Positions 52,512 through 60,472 of a stretch of DNA of 64,000 nt are shown here, one piece after another. Below the pieces are notes generated by a model, which worked only from the letters and a program-made list of their open reading frames with translations, searched no databases and had not been told where the DNA came from. Within the stretch, counting starts at the first letter, position 1; every line of letters begins with the position of its first letter. Source of the stretch: Phycisphaerales bacterium AB-hyl4 (lineage in GTDB: Bacteria > Planctomycetota > Phycisphaerae > Phycisphaerales > Phycisphaeraceae); assembly GCA_041821185.1 (NCBI GenBank), contig JBGUBD010000005.1, forward strand, positions 365,507 through 429,506, written 5' to 3'. The position numbers and the translations under genes were made by a program.

Positions 52512-53387
52512 TCACGCCTCGCGGTCGCCGATCGTTTGCTGGCGGTACGCGCGCGGCGACTGGCCGAGGCTGCGGCGGAAGACGCGCGAAAAGTAGAGCG
52601 GATCGTTGTAGCCGACCCGTCGCGCGACGTCGGCGATCGACAGCGACGGCTCGTTCAACAGCACGGCCGACCACTGCAACTTGATCGCCTGCCACTCCGC
52701 GTGCACGGTACGCCCGAGCAGTTGCCGACCCACTCGGCAGAGGTGGGCCTTGCTCATCGCGAAATGCTCCGCCACCGGCGCGAGGTGGGCCGGCTCCGCC
52801 ATGTGGTCGCGCAGGTAGCCGCGCAGCGACTCGGCCGTCAGCGGCGGCAGCGACGTCGGCTCGGCGGAGCGGTGGTCCAGCGTGGTCAGGGCCGACATCA
52901 GCGCCGCTTCGAGCACGGTGGGGCGCTCGGGCTGCTCGTTGGCGGGGTCGTGGCGGATGTGGCGGGCGTGCAGCGTGGCGAGCAGCGGCTCGGCCGCCTC
53001 GGACCAGCGGGGATGCCGGAAAAACGCCTGTCCGCCGCCCTGTTCGTCGCGGATGCGGCGGGCCGTGGTCAACGCCTCGCCGCCGGCGAAGCGGCAGTAG
53101 ACATGGTCGTAAGGTCGGTCGGCGTCCGCCATGAGAATGCCCGGCTCGACATGGGGCAGCACGAGCCCGACCATGCCCGCCGCGATTGTCTGCCGCGATC
53201 GGCCGTGCAGGTAGACGCCCCGGCCGGCGAGGACGATGGTGAGCATGGCGTCATCGTGAAACGTGCCGCGCGTGGAATGAAACGGGTCGTCGCGCATCCG
53301 CCCCAGCGTCCGCACGCGGTAGGCCAGCGTCGTCGCCGGCGGCTGCGGCCGATCGGCGTGTTGGGGGTGAAAATCAATATTGTCCAT
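52512..53387 (-). CDS. AraC-family transcriptional regulator
   Basis: A 291-residue regulator. The N-terminal half is a cupin-like sensing domain (FHDDAMLTIVLAGRGVYLHG...GMVGLVLPHVEPGI). The C-terminal AraC DNA-binding domain has two helix-turn-helix motifs: LAPVAEHFAMSKAHLCRVGRQ, then LSIADVARRVGYNDPLYFSR and VFRRSLGQSPRAYR. It is transcribed divergently from the GH4 glycosidase gene with 127 bp between them, so it probably controls that gene in response to a sugar. Start set at ATG 53387 (MDNIDFHPQ); a TTG four codons upstream is possible. Confidence 0.9.
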   Translation of the reverse strand: MDNIDFHPQHADRPQPPATTLAYRVRTLGRMRDDPFHSTRGTFHDDAMLTIVLAGRGVYLHGRSRQTIAAGMVGLVLPHVEPGILMADADRPYDHVYCRFAGGEALTTARRIRDEQGGGQAFFRHPRWSEAAEPLLATLHARHIRHDPANEQPERPTVLEAALMSALTTLDHRSAEPTSLPPLTAESLRGYLRDHMAEPAHLAPVAEHFAMSKAHLCRVGRQLLGRTVHAEWQAIKLQWSAVLLNEPSLSIADVARRVGYNDPLYFSRVFRRSLGQSPRAYRQQTIGDREA

Positions 53388-53514
53388 GTTTTGGCGCAAT
53401 CATCCCATGTTCACGGGCGATATTTTCGACATAATACAGTTATTGTAAACCGCCTCGAAGTTATGACGCGCATATCAAGCGCAATTTCACGCCAGACCTG
53501 GAGCCTGATTCGAC
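53388..53514. promoter_or_regulatory. Divergent control region, AraC regulator / GH4
   Basis: 127 bp, clearly AT-richer than the genes. TACA (53435-53438) and TGTA (53444-53447) form a small dyad inside ATAATACAGTTATTGTAAAC, a candidate operator or -10 region. GGAG precedes the GH4 ATG by 12 nt. Confidence 0.45.
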
Positions 53515-54888
53515 ATGAGCACACAGCACCCCAAAGTCGCCATTCTCGGTGCCGGCAGCCTTTTCTTCGGCCGCAAGGCCGTGTGGCAGATGGTCCACAG
53601 CCCGCACCTCAACGGGGGCACGCTCGCCCTGGTTGACGTTGACGCCGACCGCCTGGCGAAGATGGAAAAGCTCGCCCGCATGGTTGCCGACCACAACAAG
53701 GTCAAGCTCAAGATTGAAGCGTCGACCGATCGCAAGGACGTGCTTGCCGACGCCGACTTCGTGGTGCTCAGCTTTGCCGACCGCAACGCCCACTTCCGTG
53801 GCATCGACTGCGAGCTGTCCGCGAAGTATGGCATTCGCATGTGCTCCGGCGACACGATCGGCCCCGGCGGGGTGATGCGGACGGCCCGCGAATATCCGCA
53901 GATTATCGCCGCCTGCCGTGACATCGAAACGCTCTGCCCCGACGCCTGGGTCATCAACTACATCAACCCCACCGCAGTGCACGGCATCGGCCTGCGGAAG
54001 CACTTCCCGCAACTGAAAAGCTTCGCCCTCTGCGACGCCCAGTGGGGCCTGCGCATGGGGTACGCCGAGCTGGCAGGCGTGCCCAACGATGACAAGTTCG
54101 TGCTGCTGACCACCGGCCCGAACCACTTCACCTGGGTGACCAAGGCCGAGTACGACGGCCGCGACGTGCTCCCGAAGATCGTCGAAGCCATCCGCGACAA
54201 GGCCGACGGCGACGCGAACGAGCAGGTCCAGGGCAGCGCCAAGCAATCCAAGGGCTTCCAGAACAACAGCATCGCTGCCGAGTTGTATGACACCCTCGGC
54301 GCCCTGCCCACCGTGCTCGGCCACACCAAGGAATACGTCCGCTATTACCAGGGCCTCGGCAAGGCCGGCCGGGACAAGCACGACCCGCTCATGCTCTTCG
54401 AAGTCCCCGATCGCGTCGCCCGCACCGACGCGTGCTGGGCCCGCGTTGACGAATACGTCACCGGCAAGGCCCCGATCAGCGAGTTCGACACCGAGTTCGG
54501 CCCCGACCCGGCCACCGACGTGATCGAAGGCATGTGGGCCAACCTCGGCAAGCGGTTCTTCATCAACACCGCCAACAACGGGGCCGTCCCCAACATGCCC
54601 GACGACGCGTTCCTCGAGCTCTACTGCGATCTGTCCATGGAAGGCCCCAAGCCGCTGCCGCACGGCGACCTGCCCGTGGGCGTTCGCGGGATGTCGCAGC
54701 AAGTTCTCGACACGCACGAGATCACCGCCGACGCCGTGCACGCCGGCTCGCGCGACCTGCTCCGCCGGGCCCTGCTCGTCGACCCGCTGACGAATTCCAT
54801 CGGCGACACGGAGGCCCTGCTCGACGACCTGATCGAAGCCGAGGCCGACGCCCTTGCCCCCGAGTTGCAGCCCGTCGGCGTGCGATGA
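53515..54888 (+). CDS. Glycoside hydrolase family 4 enzyme
   Basis: A 457-residue NAD- and metal-dependent glycosidase, the oxidation-elimination type. The N-terminal Rossmann motif is KVAILGAGSLFFGRKAV. Then DADFVVLSFADRNAHFRGID, GDTIGPGGVMRTAREYPQI and NYINPTAVHGIG. Metal ligands are a Cys in SFALCDAQWG and a His in TGPNHFTWV. Family members cleave alpha- or beta-glucosides, alpha-galactosides or galacturonides; the DAQWG in place of the common CH motif leaves the substrate open. Next to a divergent AraC regulator, which suggests sugar induction. Not part of a larger sugar cluster. Confidence 0.9.
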   Translation: MSTQHPKVAILGAGSLFFGRKAVWQMVHSPHLNGGTLALVDVDADRLAKMEKLARMVADHNKVKLKIEASTDRKDVLADADFVVLSFADRNAHFRGIDCELSAKYGIRMCSGDTIGPGGVMRTAREYPQIIAACRDIETLCPDAWVINYINPTAVHGIGLRKHFPQLKSFALCDAQWGLRMGYAELAGVPNDDKFVLLTTGPNHFTWVTKAEYDGRDVLPKIVEAIRDKADGDANEQVQGSAKQSKGFQNNSIAAELYDTLGALPTVLGHTKEYVRYYQGLGKAGRDKHDPLMLFEVPDRVARTDACWARVDEYVTGKAPISEFDTEFGPDPATDVIEGMWANLGKRFFINTANNGAVPNMPDDAFLELYCDLSMEGPKPLPHGDLPVGVRGMSQQVLDTHEITADAVHAGSRDLLRRALLVDPLTNSIGDTEALLDDLIEAEADALAPELQPVGVR

Positions 54889-54943
54889 GGTGGTGTCAAT
54901 CAGCGGATTGACGTTGTCCGCGGACACGCCAACGCGGTTTTCC

Positions 54944-55017
54944 ATTTAGCCGCGGGCCTTGGCCCGCGCTTTCGGCGCAACGCGTTGAACAGCGCGGCGT
55001 AAGCACCGCGGCTAAAT
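54944..55017. repeat. REPIN-like hairpin element
   Basis: ATTTAGCCGCGGGCCTTGG (from 54944) faces GTAAGCACCGCGGCTAAAT (to 55017). Outer flanks CCAACGCGG (about 54929) and CCCGCGTTAAC (about 55032) are inverted. It lies in the 278-bp gap upstream of the HEAT-repeat gene. Confidence 0.85.
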
Positions 55018-55166
55018 ATCGCCAATGCAGAACCCGCGTTAACTCTTGCCGGAATCGAGAGCTGGTCGTGGTCGGCAGGGGTGGCGTTGCTTGACGCTAA
55101 CGCGGGGGGGCGATAGATTGCGAGGGTCTATTTCTGGATTCGCCGATCCTACATTGGAGTAAGCCC

Positions 55167-57329
55167 ATGTCGGCAGCGCGATCGTTGGTACTTGGCGTTC
55201 TGTTGTTGGCCTTTTCACTCGCCTTGGCCAATCCGAGCCAGGCCCAGCAGGATCGCGACCCGGCACAACTCTGGGCCGATTTCAACCATTATTCGCTCAT
55301 CGCACGACCGGACCTCGCCCTGGCCGCGGGCGAAGCCCTGCTCGACCGCGTGGACGATGCCGAGTTGCTGGAAATCGTCGAAGCCAGCGACTACCGCGAC
55401 TACGAGCCCACGCTCGAACGCGCCGCTCGCGTCGACGAGCTCCGCGAGGTCGCCCGCGAGCTTGGCAGGCGAATTCAGCAGGGCCGCGTCGACCAAAGCC
55501 GTGATGAGGAACGCATCCGCGAAGACATTCGCCTGCTCGGTGAAGGCGACCGACGCTTCCGCAACGCCACCCAGCGCCTTACCAGCGCCGGCCAGTACGC
55601 CGCGCCGCACATGCTCCGCGCCTTGCAGGACCGAGACCGTAACCGGCTACACCCGTACGTCGTCTCGTCGCTGACGCGCATCGGCCAGCCCATTGTCGAC
55701 CCGCTCGCCGTCGCGCTGCCCAACCTTTCGCCGACCGTGATGGTGCAGGTGGCCCAGGTGCTCGCCGACATCGGCTACCCCCAGCCGCTGCCTTACATGA
55801 AGCAAGTGCTCGAAGATGAGCAGGTCGACGAAGACGCCCGCCGTGTGGTCGACCGGGCCTACCGCCGCCTCGCTGAGGTTGCGGGCATTGATGCGGACAC
55901 CTCCGCTGCCGACCTGTTCCTCCGCCTCGGCGAAACGAACTACCGCGCCGCGACCCGTGGCGAGCAGTTGCCCACCTTCGACGCCGCCGAGAACCGCGGC
56001 ATCGTGTGGGAGTACTCCAGCCGGGCGGGCCTCGTGCCGATTGAAGTGCCCGCGCCGATCCATGGCGACGTGCTCACCATGCGGGCCACTCAGCGGGCGC
56101 TCGACCTCAACCCCGACCTCGACGCGGCACTGACGCTTTTCCTCGCCGCCAACCTCCGTCGTGCCAACCGCCTGCCCGATGGCGAAACCGACCCCAGCTA
56201 CGCCAGCGACCGTCGGCCGCCCGCGTTCTACGCTCTGCTGGCCGGCCCCGTCCGCCTTCACGAAGTGCTCGATCGGGCCTTGCGTGACAACGACCCGGCC
56301 CTGGCCCTCAACGCGATCGAAGCGCTGTCCCACACCGCCAGCGATCGTCAGTTGGTCGATGCAGACGGCCGACGTCAGCCGCTGCTGCGGGCCCTCTCGT
56401 ACCCTGATCGTCGCGTGCGGTTCCGTGCCGCCGAGGCGCTCGCCAACGCTCGGCCGACCGAGTCGTTCAACGGCGACCACCGCGTGGTGCCCGTGCTCGC
56501 TGAGGCCGTTCGCCAGCAGGATGTGCAGTACGCCCTCGTGCTCGCGGACGATCAGGAAACGCTCAACCAACTGCTCGAACGCGTCGGTGAGCAAGGCTAC
56601 GAAGCCTTCGGCGGCATGTCGCTCAGCGATGTCCGCGACGAACTCGAAAGCCGACCTGGTGTCGACCTCGTCGTGATCGCCCAGGACACGGACAACATCC
56701 GCCGGGCCTTCTCGCGAACGCGTGACGACTACAAGCTCGCCGCAACGCCCGTGCTCGCCGTCGCCCGCTCGTCCGATCAGCAGGCCCGCCTCAACCAGTT
56801 CCTCGGCGAAGAGGCTCGGTTCTCCAGCGTCGTCGTCGCCGACGAGCCCCAGCGACTCGCCTCGGCGATCGAACAGGTGCAGGAAGCCGACACCGGCGAA
56901 CCCATCGGCGAAGCGGAAAGCGAAGAGTTCGCCCTCACCGCCCTCCGCCTGCTGCACCAGATCGCCCGTGCCAGCGACGTGTACGACGCGCAGGCCGCCG
57001 GCCCCGCGCTCACGCAAGCCCTTGGCGACGATCGCGACAGCGTCGTCGTCGCGGCCGGCAAGGTGCTCGCCGAGTTGGACAACTCCTCTGCTCAGCGTGC
57101 ACTGGCCTCGGCCTCGCTCGATCGTTCCGGTGAGGTGCAGATCGACCTGCTGACCAGCCTCGCCACCTCGGCGATCGCGTTCGGCAACATGCTCACGCAG
57201 GATCACACGGACATGCTGCTCGAGTTCGTCGACACTGCTGAGGGCGACACCGCCGTCGCCGCCGCCCGTGCACACGGCGCGCTCTCGCTCCCGACCGCCA
57301 ACGCCGTCCGCCTCATCCGCGGCGAGTAA
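55167..57329 (+). CDS. Secreted HEAT-repeat protein with receiver-like domain
   Basis: A 720-residue exported protein. Signal peptide SLVLGVLLLAFSLALANPSQA; GGAG is 8 nt upstream of the ATG. The mature chain is mainly helical with HEAT-type repeats (LTRIGQPIVDPLAVALPNLS, VAQVLADIGYPQPLPYMKQV, later ALNAIEALSHTASD and FRAAEALANARP). At about residues 445-570 there is an alpha/beta domain (YALVLADDQETLNQLLERVG... GVDLVVIAQDT... TPVLAVARS) with the strand order of a response-regulator receiver, which is unexpected outside the cytoplasm. More helical repeats follow. Function unknown; a protein-binding scaffold is likely. A shared terminator separates it from rnpB. Confidence 0.7.
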   Translation: MSAARSLVLGVLLLAFSLALANPSQAQQDRDPAQLWADFNHYSLIARPDLALAAGEALLDRVDDAELLEIVEASDYRDYEPTLERAARVDELREVARELGRRIQQGRVDQSRDEERIREDIRLLGEGDRRFRNATQRLTSAGQYAAPHMLRALQDRDRNRLHPYVVSSLTRIGQPIVDPLAVALPNLSPTVMVQVAQVLADIGYPQPLPYMKQVLEDEQVDEDARRVVDRAYRRLAEVAGIDADTSAADLFLRLGETNYRAATRGEQLPTFDAAENRGIVWEYSSRAGLVPIEVPAPIHGDVLTMRATQRALDLNPDLDAALTLFLAANLRRANRLPDGETDPSYASDRRPPAFYALLAGPVRLHEVLDRALRDNDPALALNAIEALSHTASDRQLVDADGRRQPLLRALSYPDRRVRFRAAEALANARPTESFNGDHRVVPVLAEAVRQQDVQYALVLADDQETLNQLLERVGEQGYEAFGGMSLSDVRDELESRPGVDLVVIAQDTDNIRRAFSRTRDDYKLAATPVLAVARSSDQQARLNQFLGEEARFSSVVVADEPQRLASAIEQVQEADTGEPIGEAESEEFALTALRLLHQIARASDVYDAQAAGPALTQALGDDRDSVVVAAGKVLAELDNSSAQRALASASLDRSGEVQIDLLTSLATSAIAFGNMLTQDHTDMLLEFVDTAEGDTAVAAARAHGALSLPTANAVRLIRGE

Positions 57330-57339
57330 ATACACAAAG

Positions 57340-57360
57340 CCCACGGATGGCATCCGTGGG
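57340..57360. repeat. Palindrome of the CCCACGGATG group
   Basis: CCCACGGATG-G-CATCCGTGGG, 10-bp perfect arms, lies 10 bp after the HEAT gene stop. It is the third copy of the motif used as a terminator after gnd and, modified, found inside thrS. Confidence 0.8.
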
Positions 57361-57372
57361 TTCGAATAAAAA

Positions 57373-57406
57373 AACAACGCCCCGGCCAGACGGTCGGGGC
57401 GTTGTT
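57373..57406. terminator. Bidirectional terminator, HEAT gene / rnpB
   Basis: AACAACGCCCC (57373-57383) pairs with GGGGCGTTGTT (57396-57406), with A7 on one side and TTGTTTTG on the other. It should end the HEAT-protein mRNA on the plus strand and RNase P RNA on the minus strand. Confidence 0.9.
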
Positions 57407-57415
57407 TTGTTTTGT

Positions 57416-57916
57416 GGCGTGGACCGTAAGCCGAATTCTGTTCCAACCCGCAAGCCGGGGCTCGCGTGTCGGGACGGCCATTTCTCCAGGCCCGCCGTTG
57501 CCGACGGGCTCAAGCGACCTACCCGCCCCATGGCCCCGGACCGGGGCTGCCCACAGCGTTGACGGGGTCAACAACCGAAGGCGGGGCTGCTTGGTCTTGC
57601 ACGCGGTGGGGTTTACCATGCCCGACCTGTCACCAGGTCAGCGGTGCGCTCTTACCGCACCTTTTCACCCTTACTGGGCTACGCCAGTTTCAAGTCGCCA
57701 AGCGGTCGCAAACAAGGCCCTGTTGCTGCTTCAGCAACTCGGAACTCGAAACCAGAAACTCGAAACTGGCGAAGCCCAGCGGTTTGTTTTCTGTGGCACT
57801 TTCCCTGACGTCGCCGTCGCCAGCGACGCCGGTGGGCGTTACCCACCACCGTGTCCTGTCGTGTTCGGACTTTCCTCGTATGGGTCATGCCCATCCGCGG
57901 CCGTCGCGTCCACGCC
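57416..57916 (-). ncRNA. rnpB: RNase P RNA, type A
   Basis: The catalytic RNA that removes tRNA 5' leaders. On the minus strand the conserved core elements appear in order: ACGAGGAAAGTCCGAACAC near the 5' end, AGGGTGAAAAGGTGCGGTAA and GAGCGCACCG in the middle, and ACAGAATTCGGCTTACGG near the 3' end. The termini GGCGTGGAC and GTCCACGCC form a perfect 9-bp P1 helix, which sets the ends. At about 500 nt it is longer than usual (350-400 nt). Part of the excess is a stem between GGGCTTCGCCAGTTTC and GAAACTGGCGTAGCCC whose interior carries the TTTCTGG-type repeat. A TATACT -10 box lies 7 nt upstream and a strong terminator downstream. Confidence 0.96.
57743..57768. repeat. TTTCTGG-type repeat inside rnpB
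   Basis: ACTCGAAACCAGAAACTCGA on the plus strand, the same unit as at 14176-14240 and 30677-30712. It lies in a peripheral extended stem of RNase P RNA and not in the conserved core. Confidence 0.7.
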
Positions 57917-57922
57917 AACCAC

Positions 57923-57928
57923 AGTATA
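57923..57928 (-). promoter_or_regulatory. -10 box of rnpB
   Basis: TATACT read on the minus strand, 7 nt before the predicted RNA 5' end at 57916. No clear -35 hexamer is seen at 16-18 bp. Confidence 0.55.
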
Positions 57929-58032
57929 GCGCACCAACCTCCGCCACGCCCCATGCCCGGTCGAAAGCCCACGGCGGCCCGCCGTGGGGCCCCCCCCACG
58001 ACACCCTCCCACCCCGGCTACAATGACCTTCC

Positions 58033-59193
58033 ATGCCCGCACCAAAGCCCGCACCACATTTTTTCGACCTCGACCCCGACAGCCTCTCGGCTCACTTCGC
58101 CGACTGGGGCCTGCCCGCCTTCCGCGCCAAGCAGGTCATGCAATGGGTCTACCAGCACGGCGTCGCCGACCCGCAAGCCATGACCAACCTCGCCCAACGC
58201 GACCGCGACCTGCTCAGCGACCGCCTGCGCTTCCGCCTCGGTTCACCCATCCGACACGAAAGCGCCACCGACGGCACGCAAAAGCTCCTGCTCCAATGGC
58301 CCGCCGACCACGCCGACCGCGCTGACACCGACTCCCCCGCCGCCACCGACCCGCCCCCGCTCGCCATCCTCGGCCAGTCCGCCGACGACAGCATCGACGC
58401 CGCCGCCCAGACCGAATGCGTCATGATCCCCGCCGAGAGCAAAGTCTCCGGCAGGCTCCGCCGTACCGCCTGCATCTCCAGCCAGGTCGGCTGCCCCGTC
58501 GGCTGCAAGTTCTGCGCCTCCGGCCTCGGCGGACTCGACGCCAACCTCACCGCCGGCCAGATCGTCGAGCAGGTCTTCCAACTCCAGCAGATCCCCGGCA
58601 TCGAGCGCATCACCAACATCGTTTTCATGGGCATGGGCGAGCCGCTGGCCAACTTCAACCAGGTCGTCCGCGCCCTCCACACCCTCATGGCCGACTGGGC
58701 CTTCAACCTCGCCGGCCGACGCATCACCGTCAGCACCGTCGGCCTGCCGGCCCAGATCCGCCGACTCGCCGACCTCAACCTCCCCATCACCCTCGCCATC
58801 AGCCTCCACGCCCCCAACGACGACGTCCGCCGCAAGCTCATCCCCTGGGCCGAGCGCGTCACCGTCGACCAGCTCATCGACGCCGGCCGATACTACTTCG
58901 ACCGCACCGGCCGCGAAGTCACCCTCGAATACATCCTCCTCCGCCACGTCAACGACCGCGTCGAACACGCCCGCGAGCTCGCCGACGTCGCCCGACGACT
59001 CCGCGCCAACATCAACCTCATCCGCTACAACGAAGTCGCCGGCCTCCCCTTCGACCGACCGACCACCGACGACGTGCACCAGTTCCAGCATGTCTTGCGC
59101 GAGCGCGGCGTCAACACCCACATCCGCGCCAGCCGCGGCCGCGACATCGCCGCCGCCTGCGGCCAGCTCCGCTACGAGCATCAACACAGCTAA
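58033..59193 (+). CDS. rlmN: 23S rRNA/tRNA adenine-C2 methyltransferase RlmN
   Basis: A 386-residue radical-SAM methyltransferase that methylates C2 of A2503 in 23S rRNA and A37 of some tRNAs. The N-terminal domain (LPAFRAKQVMQWVYQHGV) is followed by the radical-SAM cluster motif GCPVGCKFC (C-x3-C-x2-C) in CISSQVGCPVGCKFCASGLG. Then NIVFMGMGEPLANFNQVVRA and TVSTVGLPAQI, with the second methyl-carrying Cys in DIAAACGQLR at the end. An acidic, Pro/Ala-rich insertion of about 35 residues (ADHADRADTDSPAATDPPPL) lies before the cluster and is not usual. The start gives MPAPKPAPHFFDLD. Confidence 0.95.
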   Translation: MPAPKPAPHFFDLDPDSLSAHFADWGLPAFRAKQVMQWVYQHGVADPQAMTNLAQRDRDLLSDRLRFRLGSPIRHESATDGTQKLLLQWPADHADRADTDSPAATDPPPLAILGQSADDSIDAAAQTECVMIPAESKVSGRLRRTACISSQVGCPVGCKFCASGLGGLDANLTAGQIVEQVFQLQQIPGIERITNIVFMGMGEPLANFNQVVRALHTLMADWAFNLAGRRITVSTVGLPAQIRRLADLNLPITLAISLHAPNDDVRRKLIPWAERVTVDQLIDAGRYYFDRTGREVTLEYILLRHVNDRVEHARELADVARRLRANINLIRYNEVAGLPFDRPTTDDVHQFQHVLRERGVNTHIRASRGRDIAAACGQLRYEHQHS

Positions 59194-59201
59194 CCCGACA
59201 C

Positions 59202-59215
59202 CGCCTTCGGAGGCG
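59202..59215. terminator. Short hairpin after rlmN
   Basis: CGCCT-TCGG-AGGCG, a 5-bp stem 9 bp after the rlmN stop, between rlmN and convergent acr3. It lacks a T run, so termination here is uncertain. Confidence 0.45.
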
Positions 59216-59257
59216 TGCCGGTCAGCAGTGAGTCGCGCGAGTTGTATCACGCCCAAC

Positions 59258-60448
59258 TCAAGAGCGAGGCTCGACCGACTCGGCCACCTGCTGCGTCGTG
59301 TCGCAGGCTTCCAGACCCGCGGCGGCGACCACCGTCGCCGGCTCTACGCCGTCGTCGCGCACCACGCCGCCATAAATCTTCCGCAGGAAGTAGAGGCTTA
59401 CGTGCACCAGCCCGATGAGCACCGGCACTTCCACCAGCGGCCCGACCACCGTCGCGAAGGCGATCGGCGAGGCGATGCCGAACACCGCAATGGCGACCGC
59501 GATCGCTAACTCGAAGTTGTTGCCCGACGCGGTGAACGCCAGCGTGGTCGCCCGTGAGTAATCCGCGCCGACCTTCCAGGCCATGAAAAAGCTCACCAGG
59601 AACATCAACGCAAAGTAGGCGCTCAGCGGAATCGCAATCCACAGCACGTCCAGCGGCTGGTAAATCATGCGCTCACCCTGCGTGGAGAACATCACCACGA
59701 TGGTGAACAGCAGCGCGATCAGCGTCATCGGCGAAATGATCGGCACGAACACACGGTCGTACCAGTCGCTGCCTTTCAACGGCACGAGAATCGCCCGGCT
59801 CAAGATGCCCGCCGCGAAGGGGATGCCCAGGTAGATCATCACACTCGCGAAGATTTCGCCGATGCCTACATCCACCACCACGCCTTCCATGCCGAACAGC
59901 GGCGGCAGGACGGTGATAAATATCCAGGCGTAGAAGCCGAAGGTGACAATCTGAAACACGCTGTTGAGCGCGACCAGACCCGCGGCGTACTCGCTGTTAC
60001 CGCGAGCCAGTTGGTTCCACACCAGCACCATGGCGATGCAACGTGCGATGCCCACGAGGATGAGCCCGACCATGTAATAGCCCCATCGCGGGTCGGGGCC
60101 GAACAGCGCCGGCGCGATGTAGCCGAAGAACACCAGCGCGAGCGTGAACATGAGGATCGGGCCGATCACCCAGTTTTGCAGCAGCGACAGGCCAAGGATC
60201 TTGAAGTCGGCAAAGACCTTGGGCATCAGCTCGTACTTCACCTTCGCCAGCGGCGGGTACATCATGAGGATGAGCCCGGCCGCGATCAGCAGGTTGGTGT
60301 GCTCGCCGACGGTAAGCGCTTCGTTGAAGCGATCCACGCCGGCCTGCATGAAGTAGCCGATCGCCACGCCCAGCGCCATGGCGGCGAAAATCCAGACCGT
60401 CAGGTAACGGTCCAGCAGGGACATCTCCTTCGCAACGCTTTGTTCCAT
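59258..60448 (-). CDS. acr3: Arsenite efflux transporter Acr3
   Basis: A 396-residue inner-membrane carrier of the ACR3 family (BART superfamily), with about ten helices. The conserved Cys in helix 4 is in [20 protein letters not shown], and the conserved Glu in helix 9 in [17 protein letters not shown]. Both are needed for As(III) or Sb(III) export. It is the last gene of the arsR-arsC-arsD-arsA-acr3 run, 24 bp after arsA, and with ArsA may form an ATP-driven pump. The N-terminus [19 protein letters not shown] is family-like. Acr3 paired with ArsA and ArsD occurs in other bacteria; here it replaces ArsB. Confidence 0.95.
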   Translation of the reverse strand: MEQSVAKEMSLLDRYLTVWIFAAMALGVAIGYFMQAGVDRFNEALTVGEHTNLLIAAGLILMMYPPLAKVKYELMPKVFADFKILGLSLLQNWVIGPILMFTLALVFFGYIAPALFGPDPRWGYYMVGLILVGIARCIAMVLVWNQLARGNSEYAAGLVALNSVFQIVTFGFYAWIFITVLPPLFGMEGVVVDVGIGEIFASVMIYLGIPFAAGILSRAILVPLKGSDWYDRVFVPIISPMTLIALLFTIVVMFSTQGERMIYQPLDVLWIAIPLSAYFALMFLVSFFMAWKVGADYSRATTLAFTASGNNFELAIAVAIAVFGIASPIAFATVVGPLVEVPVLIGLVHVSLYFLRKIYGGVVRDDGVEPATVVAAAGLEACDTTQQVAESVEPRS

Positions 60449-60472
60449 GGGGTCTATGCGGCCTTTCCGAGG

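Noticed and set aside
53461-54945. 494-codon frame antisense to the GH4 gene
   Set aside because: Shadow of a well-supported GH4 enzyme; no start signal and no domain.
57402-58026. Overlapping ORFs of 100-190 codons around 57.4-58.0 kb
   Set aside because: They lie across rnpB, whose conserved core and P1 helix explain the sequence.
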